A DNA stretch of 64,000 nucleotides from Methanomicrobiales archaeon. GTDB lineage: Archaea; Halobacteriota; Methanomicrobia; Methanomicrobiales; Methanospirillaceae. Location: the NCBI GenBank assembly GCA_012516785.1, contig JAAYWH010000096.1:24001-88000 (forward strand), written 5' to 3'. The notes beneath the pieces are model-generated. The model was not told the DNA's origin and did not search any database. It saw nothing but the letters and a program-made list of their open reading frames with translations. Position numbers and translations under genes: made by a program. Of this stretch, positions 52,181 to 60,498 are shown piece by piece; within the stretch, counting starts at the first letter, position 1; every line of letters starts with the position of its first letter.

Positions 52181-53065
52181 GTGAGGATAGTACCGGGAGA
52201 GGTACGGATAGGAAAGGTGGTGCTCTCAAACCATCTCATGCTTGCCGCGGGGATACTGGGAACCACCGGATCTTCGCTTGCACGCATACTTGATTGCGGC
52301 GCTGGCGGAGTGGTCACCAAGTCCATCGGGCCGTATCCCTGTGAGGGGCACCCCGGTCCGTGCGTTATTGAGACTTATGGGGGGCTCCTCAATTCCATGG
52401 GCCTCCCCAACCCATCACGCGAATTTGCACTGGAGGTAGAGCCGCTTGCAGGGAAAACGGTGATTCTCAGCATCTATGGAGGCAATCCTGATGAGTTCCG
52501 GATGGTGGCTTCATGGTTTACCGGGACGGCTTCCGCATTTGAGCTGAATCTGAGCTGTCCGCATGCGGCAGGATATGGATCTGCATTGGGAACGGACCCT
52601 GCTCTTGTGGAAGCATGTACGCGGGCAGTAAGCAGCCTCGGGATACCCACCTGGGTGAAGCTCACTCCGAATGTGACTGATATCACCCTCTGTGGGAAGG
52701 CGGCTGAACAGGGGGGGGCCTCTGCCATTGTTGCAATAAATACGCTGAAGGCCATGAGAATCTCAACCGATCTGAAGCGGCCGGCACTGGGAAACCGGTA
52801 TGGCGGGCTTTCAGGGAAGGCAATATTTCCGGTTGCTCTCCGATGCGTATACGAACTCTACGAGTCATGCCGGATTCCGATCATCGGGTGCGGCGGGATA
52901 TCCTCCGCCAGTGATGTGATTGAGATGATGATGGCCGGGGCTTCTGCAGTCCAGATTGGAACCGCGGTTAAGGATGATCCCGGTATTTTCCGGTCGATTG
53001 CTTCTGATCTCTACCAGAGTGATGGGGTCCCTTCCGATTCCATTGTGGGGTGCGCCCATGAGTGA
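52181..53065 (+). CDS. pyrD: Dihydroorotate dehydrogenase, class 1B catalytic subunit
   Basis: Fourth step of pyrimidine synthesis, an FMN beta-alpha barrel. 294 residues if the GTG at 52181 is used (GGAG seven bases upstream); TTG at 52175 is an alternative. Motifs: NHLMLAAGILGTTGSSLARI, GGVVTKSIGPYPCEGHPGP, FELNLSCPHAAGYGSALGTD with the class 1B active-site cysteine, NRYGGLSGKAIFPVALRCVY and IIGCGGISSASDVIEMMMAG. It overlaps pyrK by 8 bp, its electron-transfer partner. The frame continues into the divergent mdh gene but is not family-like there. Confidence 0.95.
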   Translation: MRIVPGEVRIGKVVLSNHLMLAAGILGTTGSSLARILDCGAGGVVTKSIGPYPCEGHPGPCVIETYGGLLNSMGLPNPSREFALEVEPLAGKTVILSIYGGNPDEFRMVASWFTGTASAFELNLSCPHAAGYGSALGTDPALVEACTRAVSSLGIPTWVKLTPNVTDITLCGKAAEQGGASAIVAINTLKAMRISTDLKRPALGNRYGGLSGKAIFPVALRCVYELYESCRIPIIGCGGISSASDVIEMMMAGASAVQIGTAVKDDPGIFRSIASDLYQSDGVPSDSIVGCAHE

Positions 53066-53822
53066 GGAGCCATTGCAGGTAGTACAGATCACCACGATAA
53101 CCAGGGAAACCCCTACGGTAAGGACGTTCTCATTCTCACCGGGATTTTCTTTCCGGCCAGGCCAGTTCGTGATGGTGACGATCCCGGGCATCGATGAGAT
53201 ACCGATGGCGCTTTCGCGGGCTGATGCCATCACCGTGCAGAGAGTGGGTGATGCAACCGGGGCGCTGTTTCAGGCCGGGCCCGGGGATAAGCTGGGGATC
53301 CGGGGGCCGTTTGGAAACGGATTTCCTGGAAAAAAAGGCACCCTGGCCATTGCCGGGGGAGTCGGTGCCGCACCGCTCCGCCCACTGGTCATGAAAGGGT
53401 GTGTTGATTGCCTTCTCATTGGGGCAAGAACAGCTGATGAACTATTGTTTATCCCTGAACTTTCCCGGAAGAGCAAGGTCCTCCCTGCAACGGACGATGG
53501 AACAACCGGGTTTCACGGGCCTGTGACAGGACTCCTTGGGGAGATACCCCTCTCAGAGTACACCCAGATTTGTATCTGCGGCCCGGAAAAGATGATGAAA
53601 GCGGCCCTGCATGCCCTTGATGCTGCAGGAATGACCAGAAAGAGCTATTTCAGCCTCCACCGTTACATGAAGTGCGGCATCGGAGTCTGCGGATCCTGCT
53701 GTATCGACCCCGATGGGCGCAGGGTCTGCCGCGATGGGCCGGTTTTTCCTGGCGATTCGCTCCTTCACTCAGAACTCGGAAAATACACCCGGGATGCGAG
53801 CGGGAGGAGAAAAACGGTCTGA
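53058..53822 (+). CDS. pyrK: Dihydroorotate dehydrogenase electron-transfer subunit
   Basis: FAD and 2Fe-2S subunit that passes electrons from dihydroorotate oxidation to NAD; 254 residues. FAD-binding: FRPGQFVMVTIPGIDEIPMA; NAD-binding: LAIAGGVGAAPLRPLV; CGPEKMMKAAL. The C-terminal cluster has C206, C211, C214 and C224 (CGIGVCGSC, then CIDPDGRRVC), the typical PyrK spacing. Coupled to pyrD by an 8-bp overlap. After its stop come A/T-rich sequences belonging to the fdhC promoter region. Confidence 0.95.
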   Translation: MSEEPLQVVQITTITRETPTVRTFSFSPGFSFRPGQFVMVTIPGIDEIPMALSRADAITVQRVGDATGALFQAGPGDKLGIRGPFGNGFPGKKGTLAIAGGVGAAPLRPLVMKGCVDCLLIGARTADELLFIPELSRKSKVLPATDDGTTGFHGPVTGLLGEIPLSEYTQICICGPEKMMKAALHALDAAGMTRKSYFSLHRYMKCGIGVCGSCCIDPDGRRVCRDGPVFPGDSLLHSELGKYTRDASGRRKTV

Positions 53823-53954
53823 TCGACCCTGACCAAGAACTATTTATACAAAGATTTTTATCCTCATGGTGTTTTTCCAGTGGAGTTCTCCCTTTTAAAC
53901 TTTAAAAACATGAATTGTGCCCCTGAAAACAATTAGAAAGTTATTAATAACACC

Positions 53955-53975
53955 AGAAAAGATTTTAATTTTGAC
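53955..53975 (+). promoter_or_regulatory. Probable fdhC promoter
   Basis: CAGAAAAGATTTTAATTTTG (53954-53973) gives a BRE/TATA-like GAAAAGATTTTAAT about 70 nt before the fdhC ATG, allowing a leader of roughly 40 nt that holds the GAGAGGTG ribosome-binding site (54022-54029). Other A/T boxes at 53840 and 53940 make the exact choice uncertain. Confidence 0.35.
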
Positions 53976-54037
53976 CCTATACGAAAAGTGAGTTTGGGGT
54001 TATTGGTTAAGGTAGACATTCGAGAGGTGTGAAAAAA

Positions 54038-54952
54038 ATGGTATTTCATCCCCCAGTCGCCATCGTCGCCAAAGCCGGCGATGCTGGGAAATACAAGGTA
54101 GGGCTGCCCGCCTGGAACATGATCCTTCGTGGATTTATGTCAGGGGCGTATATCGCCATGGGTGGTGCCCTCGCCACAATCTGTACAACAGGTATCGTGG
54201 CATCTGATGCCGCCCAGGCCTTTGGGACAGCCAGTGCAGGGTTTAATGCCCTGATTCTGGGAGCGGTGTTCCCTGTTGGGCTTATCATAACCGTGCTCAC
54301 TGGTGCAGAACTCTTCACTGGTGACGCAATGCTCGCCCCGATGGCAGCATTCATCCACAAGATCAGCTGGGCTGCCGTGCTCAACCTCTGGGTGTGGGTG
54401 TATATTGGAAACCTCATCGGTTCGATCGTATATGCATATATCATGGCATATGGACCGTTGAGCGCATGGAACGCTGCTGGAGCCGGAACTGTGACCGCAT
54501 TCGGCATGAGGGCAATAGGGATTGCCTCATTCAAGGTGCAGTATGTAGGTGCCGCGGCACTCTGGTCTGCGTTCCTGAAGGGTGTTGGATGTAACTGGCT
54601 CGTCAACCTGGCTATACTGCTCGGTATCTGCGCCGATGACCTTATTGGCAAATTCTTCGGGATCTGGTTCCCGATCATGGCCTTCGTCTCCACCGGATTC
54701 GAACACTCCATCGCCAACCAATACTTCATCTCCGCAGGTATCTTCACAAACGGCATAGGAACCGCCGGAGGATTCTCCGAAGCCCAGGCAGCAGCCGCCG
54801 CCAAGTATCTTGGGTATGCCAACCTGAACTGGGTCGGCTTCTGGATGAACAACATGATCGTCGTCACAATAGGTAACATCGTCGGGGCACTCTTCTTCGT
54901 CGGTGTCATCTACTGGGTTGCCTTCCGCAAAGAGATCGCCGCCCTGAAGTAA
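54038..54952 (+). CDS. fdhC: Formate/nitrite transporter family channel (FdhC)
   Basis: FNT-family pentameric channel for formate, 304 residues. Six hydrophobic segments are visible, e.g. GFMSGAYIAMGGALATICTT, ALILGAVFPVGLIITVLTG, and WMNNMIVVTIGNIVGALFF. ELFTGDAMLAPMA matches the FNT TGN/TGD loop, and GVGCNWLVNLAI is the second signature. GTG at 54029 (MKKMVFH) is an alternative start, but it would use up the ribosome-binding site GAGAGGTG. No formate dehydrogenase genes adjoin it, unlike the fdhCAB arrangement of several methanogens. An OB-fold membrane protein gene follows 14 bp later. Confidence 0.95.
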   Translation: MVFHPPVAIVAKAGDAGKYKVGLPAWNMILRGFMSGAYIAMGGALATICTTGIVASDAAQAFGTASAGFNALILGAVFPVGLIITVLTGAELFTGDAMLAPMAAFIHKISWAAVLNLWVWVYIGNLIGSIVYAYIMAYGPLSAWNAAGAGTVTAFGMRAIGIASFKVQYVGAAALWSAFLKGVGCNWLVNLAILLGICADDLIGKFFGIWFPIMAFVSTGFEHSIANQYFISAGIFTNGIGTAGGFSEAQAAAAAKYLGYANLNWVGFWMNNMIVVTIGNIVGALFFVGVIYWVAFRKEIAALK

Positions 54953-54966
54953 CCTTACGTGAACTG

Positions 54967-55500
54967 ATGAGTAACGGAAAAATACGGCCGAGGGTTTCGA
55001 TCATCGCGATCGCGGTGTTCGTGATCTTCACCATTCTTTTATTGATCGCCTATTTCCTCAGCAGGAACTGGCAGATCCTGCTCTGGGGCATACCCACCCT
55101 GATCCTGCTCCTGGTCATCCCTGTAGCACTCAATTACATGAGCCAGAAACAGTATTCGGACCTTACCCCCTTATACGAAAAGGAAGCTCGCCCGGTCAGG
55201 ATCAAATTGATCAACCCGGGTATGATTGGAGATCCGGTAAGGATCGAGGGAGTTGTCGAACGGGTATATTTCCAGTTCCTGAACCGGCCTCAGTTTCTTA
55301 TCGCTGACAGGAGCGGGGAGATCTCGGTGAAAATGTTCACCTCTCCTAGTCAGAAGATCGAGAAAGGCGACGTGGTGGAGGTTCTCGGACTCGTCATGAA
55401 ACGGTATGTGGTCGGTGGGGATCCGGTGATCAACTGCGTCTCCATCAGAAAGGTTGACAAATCCATCGAGACGAACAAGAACGACAAGAAAAAATCCTGA
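54967..55500 (+). CDS. Membrane-anchored OB-fold protein
   Basis: A 177-residue protein with two hydrophobic helices at the N terminus (VSIIAIAVFVIFTILLLIAY, then ILLWGIPTLILLLVIPVAL). A soluble OB-fold-like domain follows (PVRIEGVVERVYFQFLNRPQ, FLIADRSGEISVKMF, KGDVVEVLGLVMKRYVV), resembling tRNA_anti/stomatin-associated OB modules. The basic tail is KNDKKKS. It is cotranscribed with fdhC (14-bp gap), followed by a GC hairpin terminator. Function unknown; a link to formate channel assembly is only suggested by position. Confidence 0.7.
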   Translation: MSNGKIRPRVSIIAIAVFVIFTILLLIAYFLSRNWQILLWGIPTLILLLVIPVALNYMSQKQYSDLTPLYEKEARPVRIKLINPGMIGDPVRIEGVVERVYFQFLNRPQFLIADRSGEISVKMFTSPSQKIEKGDVVEVLGLVMKRYVVGGDPVINCVSIRKVDKSIETNKNDKKKS

Positions 55501-55530
55501 ACCGGGGAGATCCCGGTCTTCAATCTTCTT
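55501..55530 (+). terminator. Terminator of the fdhC operon
   Basis: ACCGGG, GAGAT, CCCGGT (55501-55517): a perfect 6-bp GC stem right after the stop codon, followed by CTTCAATCTTCTT, a T-rich tail. Confidence 0.65.
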
Positions 55531-56016
55531 AAAAGGGAACGTTTTCATCCGATTATCACGAACACGCCAACCCTGGCTTTTTTACCCAATAGCACTATCC
55601 TGGATATCACATACCCTTCATTGGCGGGAAAAAGAACTGGTACGAAGAGGGCGGTGCTTTCTATCAATCTTCAGTGCGGTGATGCTGAATGTGCTCCTGG
55701 GACAGAGCGATGACCATTGTGTTCAGGTATGGGGAAGACGGATGGCCCCGATCCATTAAAAACTGACTGCTTCCCACATCTCCCTCCGTAATGCCACGTG
55801 TCCTGAAAAACGCTCCGCAGACGATTCATTGACCGATTTGAGAAGCAGGCACCACATTGAGTCTACCCGTGTCAAACAGAGGGGCAGAGACAGACAGGAA
55901 CCGCTTCTGCTTATCTGACCCCGAGAATGGTCTTAAAGGGGCTGTGGTGAAAATTTGTGAAACCAGTTCTATCGGTTATCTTATAGGTACATTCCTACTA
56001 TTATTATGGTGATTTC
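55531..56016. other. Intergenic region, 486 bp
   Basis: Between the fdhC operon terminator and the pscS operon. No convincing gene: the open frames are short and lack ribosome-binding sites. TCGGTTATCTTATAGGTACA (55972-55991) contains a TATA-like TCTTATAG about 35 nt before the small gene at 56017 and is the likely pscS-operon promoter. Nothing else recognisable. Confidence 0.5.
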
Positions 56017-56196
56017 ATGTCAAAACGGGCCATCGATGCTGTTTTTGAGGGGCTCTTCCTCCTGACCGACATCAGGGTCATGCTCAGAGAGACTGCGCCC
56101 CAGCATGCTCTTGACGAGAGCCAGCGTGAAAAGGTCCGCTCCCTCCTTGACGCCCTGGAGAAAGAATTGGCAGTATTGCGGGAGGAGCTTGCCTGA
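56017..56196 (+). CDS. Small helical protein coupled to SepCysS
   Basis: A 59-residue protein, not recognised. It starts MSKRAIDAVFEGLFLLTDIR. The second half, ALDESQREKVRSLLDALEKE then LAVLREELA, is strongly amphipathic and could form a coiled coil or helical hairpin. Its stop overlaps the pscS ATG (TGATG), so the two are translated together. In other methanogens SepCysS works with a helper, SepCysE, in a complex with SepRS and tRNA-Cys. This short helical protein could be a reduced functional analogue, purely an inference from position. Confidence 0.7.
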   Translation: MSKRAIDAVFEGLFLLTDIRVMLRETAPQHALDESQREKVRSLLDALEKELAVLREELA

Positions 56197-57377
56197 TGAA
56201 ATGCACAGGGACGATCGATGTAAGGGATGTTGATGAATCCAGCATCAACATCGACCCGATCCAGGTAGGAGGCCGACTCACTCCCGATGCAATGAAAGCG
56301 CTGATTGCGTATGGTGACGGGTATTCAGTCTGTGACCAGTGCAGGAAACCATTCAGGCTGGACTATATCAGGACGCCCCCTATCGCTCAATTCCATCGTG
56401 ACCTTGCCTCTTTCGTCAACATGGAGATCGCAAGGGTTGTCCCGGGGGCCCGGAGAGGGTTCCAGGCCGTGGCTGATGCGTTCATCTCTCCGGGAGATCC
56501 GGTCCTCATCACAGCCCTCTCCCATTACACCGAAGTGCTTGCAATCGAAGGGAGGGGAGGAGTGATCAGGGAGATTCCGAAAACCGGATCAAATATCATC
56601 ACCTCCGAGCAGGCCGCCCAGAAGATCGAGGAGGTGACAAGGGAGTTCCATCGTTCACCAACTCTCCTCTTCCTCGATCATTTCGATTACCAGTATGGGA
56701 ACCGACATGATGTCGCGGGGATTATCCGGGTAGCCCACCAGTATGACATCCCGGTGCTCTATAATGGTGCCTACTCGGTCGGAATCATGCCTGTGGATGG
56801 AAAAAAGATCGGTGCTGACTTTGTTGTCGGATCCGGGCATAAGAGCATGGCAGCACCAGCACCTTCCGGCATGCTCGCTACAACCTCTGAATGGGCGGGA
56901 CGGGTATTCCGGACCACGGGTGTCACGACCGATGTGACCAAGAGAACGTTCGGGATCAAGGAGATCGGCATGATGGGCTGCACATTGATGGGCGTCACCC
57001 TGATGGGGATGATGGCCTCGTTTCCTCATGTCAGGGAACGGGTGACCCACTGGGAAGAGGAGCTCGCCAATGGACGGAAGGTTGTCGATGCACTCATGTC
57101 GATCGAGGGGACATTGATTAAGAGTGAGTACCCGAGGAACCATACCCTGACCCGGGTTGACACCACCGGTTCATTTGACCGGGTGGCACAGGTTCACAAG
57201 AAACGTGGGTTCTTCTTCTCAAGCGCCCTGAAAGGAAAGGGAATAGCGGGAATCATCCCGGGAGCAACAAAGGTCTGGAAATTCAATACGTATGGAATGA
57301 CCGGTTCGCAGGCAGAATACCTTGCTGCTGTCTTCAGGGACATCGCAAGGGAGAATGGTCTCGCTGTCACGGACTGA
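56196..57377 (+). CDS. pscS: O-phospho-L-seryl-tRNA(Cys):Cys-tRNA synthase
   Basis: PLP enzyme converting phosphoseryl-tRNA-Cys to cysteinyl-tRNA-Cys, the indirect cysteine route of methanogens; 393 residues. The PLP lysine is K216 in VGSGHKSMAAPAPSG. LLFLDHFDYQYGNRHDV and NGAYSVGIMPVDGKKIGADF are family segments. Conserved cysteines for sulfur handling are C46 and C49 (CDQC) and C262 (MMGCTLMG). The partner SepRS gene is not in the window. Ends 11 bp into the convergent amidotransferase gene. Confidence 0.93.
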   Translation: MKCTGTIDVRDVDESSINIDPIQVGGRLTPDAMKALIAYGDGYSVCDQCRKPFRLDYIRTPPIAQFHRDLASFVNMEIARVVPGARRGFQAVADAFISPGDPVLITALSHYTEVLAIEGRGGVIREIPKTGSNIITSEQAAQKIEEVTREFHRSPTLLFLDHFDYQYGNRHDVAGIIRVAHQYDIPVLYNGAYSVGIMPVDGKKIGADFVVGSGHKSMAAPAPSGMLATTSEWAGRVFRTTGVTTDVTKRTFGIKEIGMMGCTLMGVTLMGMMASFPHVRERVTHWEEELANGRKVVDALMSIEGTLIKSEYPRNHTLTRVDTTGSFDRVAQVHKKRGFFFSSALKGKGIAGIIPGATKVWKFNTYGMTGSQAEYLAAVFRDIARENGLAVTD

Positions 57378-57942
57378 TGCTACCCTCGATTGAACAGGTG
57401 AGGAACCGATCGATGACCCAATTGTTTCTCACCTCCGGGTGAAACATCACCCCGTATATTGTTTTATCCGGATGCCGGACGATCTGGATACACTGGTCAG
57501 ATACGGCAAGAACTTCCAGGTCCTGCTTGCTGCTACATGCAAGAGTATGGATCTCGTAAGCAGAAAATGAGCCGGATCCCTGGAAAATAGGGTCGTTCCC
57601 GATCACGCTGACTTCAGTCATCCCTATCTCAGTACATGGCCTGAGAGTTCCTCCAAAGATGGTGCAGATCACTTCCATGCCTGCACAGATTCCAAGGACT
57701 GGCAGACTGGTCTCCTTCAGCCAGGAAAAAGCACCGGGTTCTGCAAGAAAGGCAGTATCAGCAAGGGGTGTCCCGCAGAGTATGACGGCTTCAGCCCGTG
57801 AGAAGGTATGGTCGTTCAGGGAACGGAAATGCACAGGAATAACGTCATTACCCGAATGGCGCACAATTCGGGCAACCGGCCTGACAAACTCATCGAATCC
57901 CAGCGAACCATTCCGATAACAGAGATCGATCAAAAGGATCAT
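57367..57942 (-). CDS. Class I glutamine amidotransferase-like protein
   Basis: A 191-residue GATase-1 domain protein. The nucleophile is C86 in LGICAGMEVI; the His-Glu pair is H168 and E170 in GVMFHPEV. The domain resembles stand-alone GMP synthase subunit A (GuaAA). However, the elbow is GICAG rather than GICLG or GICYG, and ILCGTPLADTAF replaces the usual ILSGGP. Rather than a GuaA synthetase half, its neighbour is a Dph6-like ATP-pyrophosphatase, which it overlaps by 4 bp, suggesting an ammonia-donating pair. Confidence 0.8.
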   Translation of the reverse strand: MILLIDLCYRNGSLGFDEFVRPVARIVRHSGNDVIPVHFRSLNDHTFSRAEAVILCGTPLADTAFLAEPGAFSWLKETSLPVLGICAGMEVICTIFGGTLRPCTEIGMTEVSVIGNDPIFQGSGSFSAYEIHTLACSSKQDLEVLAVSDQCIQIVRHPDKTIYGVMFHPEVRNNWVIDRFLTCSIEGSISP

Positions 57943-58619
57943 TTGCCCACCAGCCTGGCATGGATAATGCGATAAAAGCCTCGATAATTGTGGTATTCTG
58001 ATAATGCCTCCGTGATCTCTATGCTCTTCTTAAAGAATGGGGCATCCAGGACGAACGTCTCGTATTCTCCTCCTTCGCCAGTGAGAGTGATACCGTATCG
58101 TTCCCTGTACTGGTTCAGCAGGACAACAGAGGTACGATCGAGAGGTCTGCCAAGCCATTTCTCATCGAACGGTTCAGAGAATACTCCTGAGATGATCACC
58201 CTGAATCCATTCCCTATGAGTGAATCAAGGTAGGATTCCTGGTCGGTATACCAGAGGGGATTGAAACACCAGAGTCCAAGGGTGTTGCAGATCCGCTGGA
58301 CCCGGGCGGCCTGGTATACTGACAAGATTGCACCGGTCACCACCCCTTCGATCCGATGCTTTTTCCGGGCGCAAACAAGGGCGGCCTTGAGATCTTCGAG
58401 TTCCTCCTCCTCCACTCCTTCCGTCGGCATCTCGACCAGCGGAAGTTCTGCGGCTTCTGCCTGGAGCGGGACGAGGGATACGTTTGGAGTATGGAACATG
58501 TAGCTCTCCTCGTTCCGAGGCCTGAGTGCAATGAGGCAGGCCACCTCTTCTCTCTCCATTGCCATCATGCACGCGAACAGCGAATCTTTCCCGCCAGAAC
58601 AGAGCACACCAAGCCTCAT
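57939..58619 (-). CDS. Diphthine--ammonia ligase-like ATP-pyrophosphatase (Dph6 family)
   Basis: Adenine-nucleotide alpha-hydrolase fold, 226 residues from ATG 58619 (GGAGGAG just upstream). The PP-loop is SGGKDS (8-13). EEELEDLKAAL, EGVVTGAILSVYQAARVQRI, and LTGEGGEYETFVLDAPFF are the archaeal Dph6/MJ0570 signatures. Dph6 amidates diphthine on elongation factor 2, normally with free ammonium. Here a glutamine amidotransferase gene follows with ATGA overlap. Divergent from the PEBP gene. Confidence 0.87.
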   Translation of the reverse strand: MRLGVLCSGGKDSLFACMMAMEREEVACLIALRPRNEESYMFHTPNVSLVPLQAEAAELPLVEMPTEGVEEEELEDLKAALVCARKKHRIEGVVTGAILSVYQAARVQRICNTLGLWCFNPLWYTDQESYLDSLIGNGFRVIISGVFSEPFDEKWLGRPLDRTSVVLLNQYRERYGITLTGEGGEYETFVLDAPFFKKSIEITEALSEYHNYRGFYRIIHARLVGK

Positions 58620-58721
58620 CACCGCTCCTCCGCTGTCATGCTTCACCTAACCTGTGAGTTTTCGGGGGCCATAACATTTTAGTGGTCAGAGTACCCGTAA
58701 CCATCACTATAGGTATCTATC

Positions 58722-59186
58722 ATGAACCCGATCGAAATCACTTCAGAAGCTTTCAGGGAGGGAGCGCGGATCCCGGATGAATTTACCTGCAAAGGTGCGA
58801 ACCTCTCACCACCGATATCATTTGGCCCGATGCCCCCGGGGACAAAGAGCATCGTGGTCATCTGCGATGATCCAGATGCCCCTTCCGGACTCTTTACGCA
58901 CTGGATCCTCTACAACATCCCAGCCGGAACAGAGCATATATCAAAAGGAGTGCCCAAAAAACCGGTGCTGATCGACGGAAGCCGGCATGGTACAAACAGC
59001 TACGGAAGAATGGAATACAGCGGCCCCGCCTGTCCACCAGGGACTACCCATCATTATCACTTCGATGCATATGCACTGGATATGGTCCTTGCGCTGCGGG
59101 CACCAGTTACCCGGAGGGATATCGGGCATGCAATGGAGGGGCATATTCTGGGGAACGGTTCGCTGATCGGATTGTTCTCACGATAA
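58722..59186 (+). CDS. PEBP family protein (YbhB/YbcL, Raf-kinase-inhibitor-like)
   Basis: Phosphatidylethanolamine-binding-protein fold, 154 residues. Family markers: GARIPDEFTCKGANLSPPISF, SIVVICDDPDAPSGLFTHWI (the DPDAP anion pocket), NSYGRMEYSGPACPPGTTHHYHF and the C-terminal HILGNGSLIGLFSR. Prokaryotic members are of uncertain role, perhaps small-molecule binding. No signal peptide, so cytoplasmic. Transcribed alone between divergent dph6 and msrA. Confidence 0.92.
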   Translation: MNPIEITSEAFREGARIPDEFTCKGANLSPPISFGPMPPGTKSIVVICDDPDAPSGLFTHWILYNIPAGTEHISKGVPKKPVLIDGSRHGTNSYGRMEYSGPACPPGTTHHYHFDAYALDMVLALRAPVTRRDIGHAMEGHILGNGSLIGLFSR

Positions 59187-59378
59187 TCGTCCAGGTTCGA
59201 CAGGGGGGCCAGGATACCCCCATTTTCGGTATAAAAAACACATCCACATTAATTTCAGGGAGGCATGATTCCTGAAGAGATCCTCCCTGTTCCAGGAAGG
59301 CTCCTGATGCTCGTCCGGAACACCTTTCCCGGTTCCCCCAAACACACCTTGATACCTGACTAGTGTTCATGCGATACT

Positions 59379-59864
59379 ATGGAGAGTGGAGAGAAGGCCA
59401 CATTTGCTGCCGGATGCTTCTGGGGTGTTGAGGCAGCATTCCGGGAGGTGAAGGGCGTGATCTCAACACGCGTCGGATATACCGGGGGACACGCAAAAAA
59501 TCCGACCTACGAGGAGGTGTGCTCGGGGAAGACCCGTCATGCCGAGGCAGTTGAGGTTGTGTTCGATCCTGGAACTGTTTCATACCGGGAACTCCTCGAC
59601 TTGTTCTGGTCGATCCATGATCCTACCCAGCTCAATCGGCAAGGACCTGATTATGGAACCAACTACCGGTCTGCCATTTTTTACCATACCCCTGGACAGA
59701 AGATCCTGGCAGAAGAATCAAGGAAGAGACTCGCCGAATCCGGTCGCTATGTGAGACGACCTGTGGTGACGGAGATTGTGCCTGCCGGCCCATTTTACCC
59801 GGCAGAGGAATATCACCAGCAGTTCTATGAAAAACAGGGGAGGGGGAGCTGCCGGATCGGGTGA
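59379..59864 (+). CDS. msrA: Peptide methionine-S-sulfoxide reductase MsrA
   Basis: Repairs methionine-S-sulfoxide; 161 residues. The catalytic motif is GCFWG with C13. [57 protein letters not shown] and [12 protein letters not shown] are all standard. The resolving cysteine is probably the single late one (GSCRIG, near the C terminus). Part of oxidative-damage defence in this anaerobe, as is the redox regulator MsvR in the same window (no physical linkage). Convergent with the gene at 59879. Confidence 0.96.
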   Translation: MESGEKATFAAGCFWGVEAAFREVKGVISTRVGYTGGHAKNPTYEEVCSGKTRHAEAVEVVFDPGTVSYRELLDLFWSIHDPTQLNRQGPDYGTNYRSAIFYHTPGQKILAEESRKRLAESGRYVRRPVVTEIVPAGPFYPAEEYHQQFYEKQGRGSCRIG

Positions 59865-59878
59865 CGGTACTCCCGCGA

Positions 59879-60427
59879 TTAACCCGTTTTTTCAGCCTCC
59901 TCGATATCTTTCCTGAAAACGACCTTCATCTCGCAGTTCCGGTCCCCCTGGCACATCGCCCTGACAAACCTGAGGGTATATAGAGGATTCAATTCCTCGA
60001 CAAGTGCGATAGAGAAGGCAAGACAACGGTTGAATATGTCAGCCGGGGGTTCGGACAGCTCTTGCTGCCGGAGCAGAAATGGGCACTTGCGTATGAGTAG
60101 AACAGAACGATCGTTTTCAAACGAGATATGCTCGGACTTGAACTCCGGGCCGAAAAAAATTACGTTTAAAATCTCTAGGGTCGAAATAAGTTCCCGGGAG
60201 TCCCCCACGGGCAGTGAACACGTCCAGGCCACCTCCTTTGCCTCGTGAGCGAGGGCGACCCAGACCTGCTGCTCCAGCCGGTCGTAATCAGCACCGACAA
60301 CCTCCCGGAACACCATGCCATAGGCGAACGGGATCCTGGCAGCGATGTTCGCTGCTATCCGCCATCGCATCTCGTAGGGGACAGGCATCTTTCTTTGCAT
60401 ACCACTCACATTTGGGTGTCGCATCAT
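59879..60427 (-). CDS. Uncharacterised cysteine-containing protein (possibly ATC-hydrolase/V4R-like)
   Basis: A 182-residue protein. The C-terminal half has RKCPFLLRQQ, NRCLAFSIALVEELNP and RAMCQGDRNCEMKVVF. This spaced-cysteine layout with a final CxGxxxC resembles the L-2-amino-thiazoline-4-carboxylate hydrolase family and also V4R-type sensor domains. The N-terminal half (ANIAARIPFAYGMVFREVVG) is helical. It lies 71 bp after, and on the same strand as, an HTH gene, so the two may form a split regulator. Function assignment is tentative. Confidence 0.6.
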   Translation of the reverse strand: MMRHPNVSGMQRKMPVPYEMRWRIAANIAARIPFAYGMVFREVVGADYDRLEQQVWVALAHEAKEVAWTCSLPVGDSRELISTLEILNVIFFGPEFKSEHISFENDRSVLLIRKCPFLLRQQELSEPPADIFNRCLAFSIALVEELNPLYTLRFVRAMCQGDRNCEMKVVFRKDIEEAEKTG

Positions 60428-60498
60428 CTCCCCCGTTCTGTTTCATCCGGAGACGATGGGATCCCTGAAAACAACAGGATCTCCTCGTGAATCCCGGT

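Noticed and set aside
54046-54909. Long reverse frame of 287 codons opposite fdhC
   Set aside because: Shadow of a strongly biased membrane-protein gene; proline/threonine-rich translation without family features.
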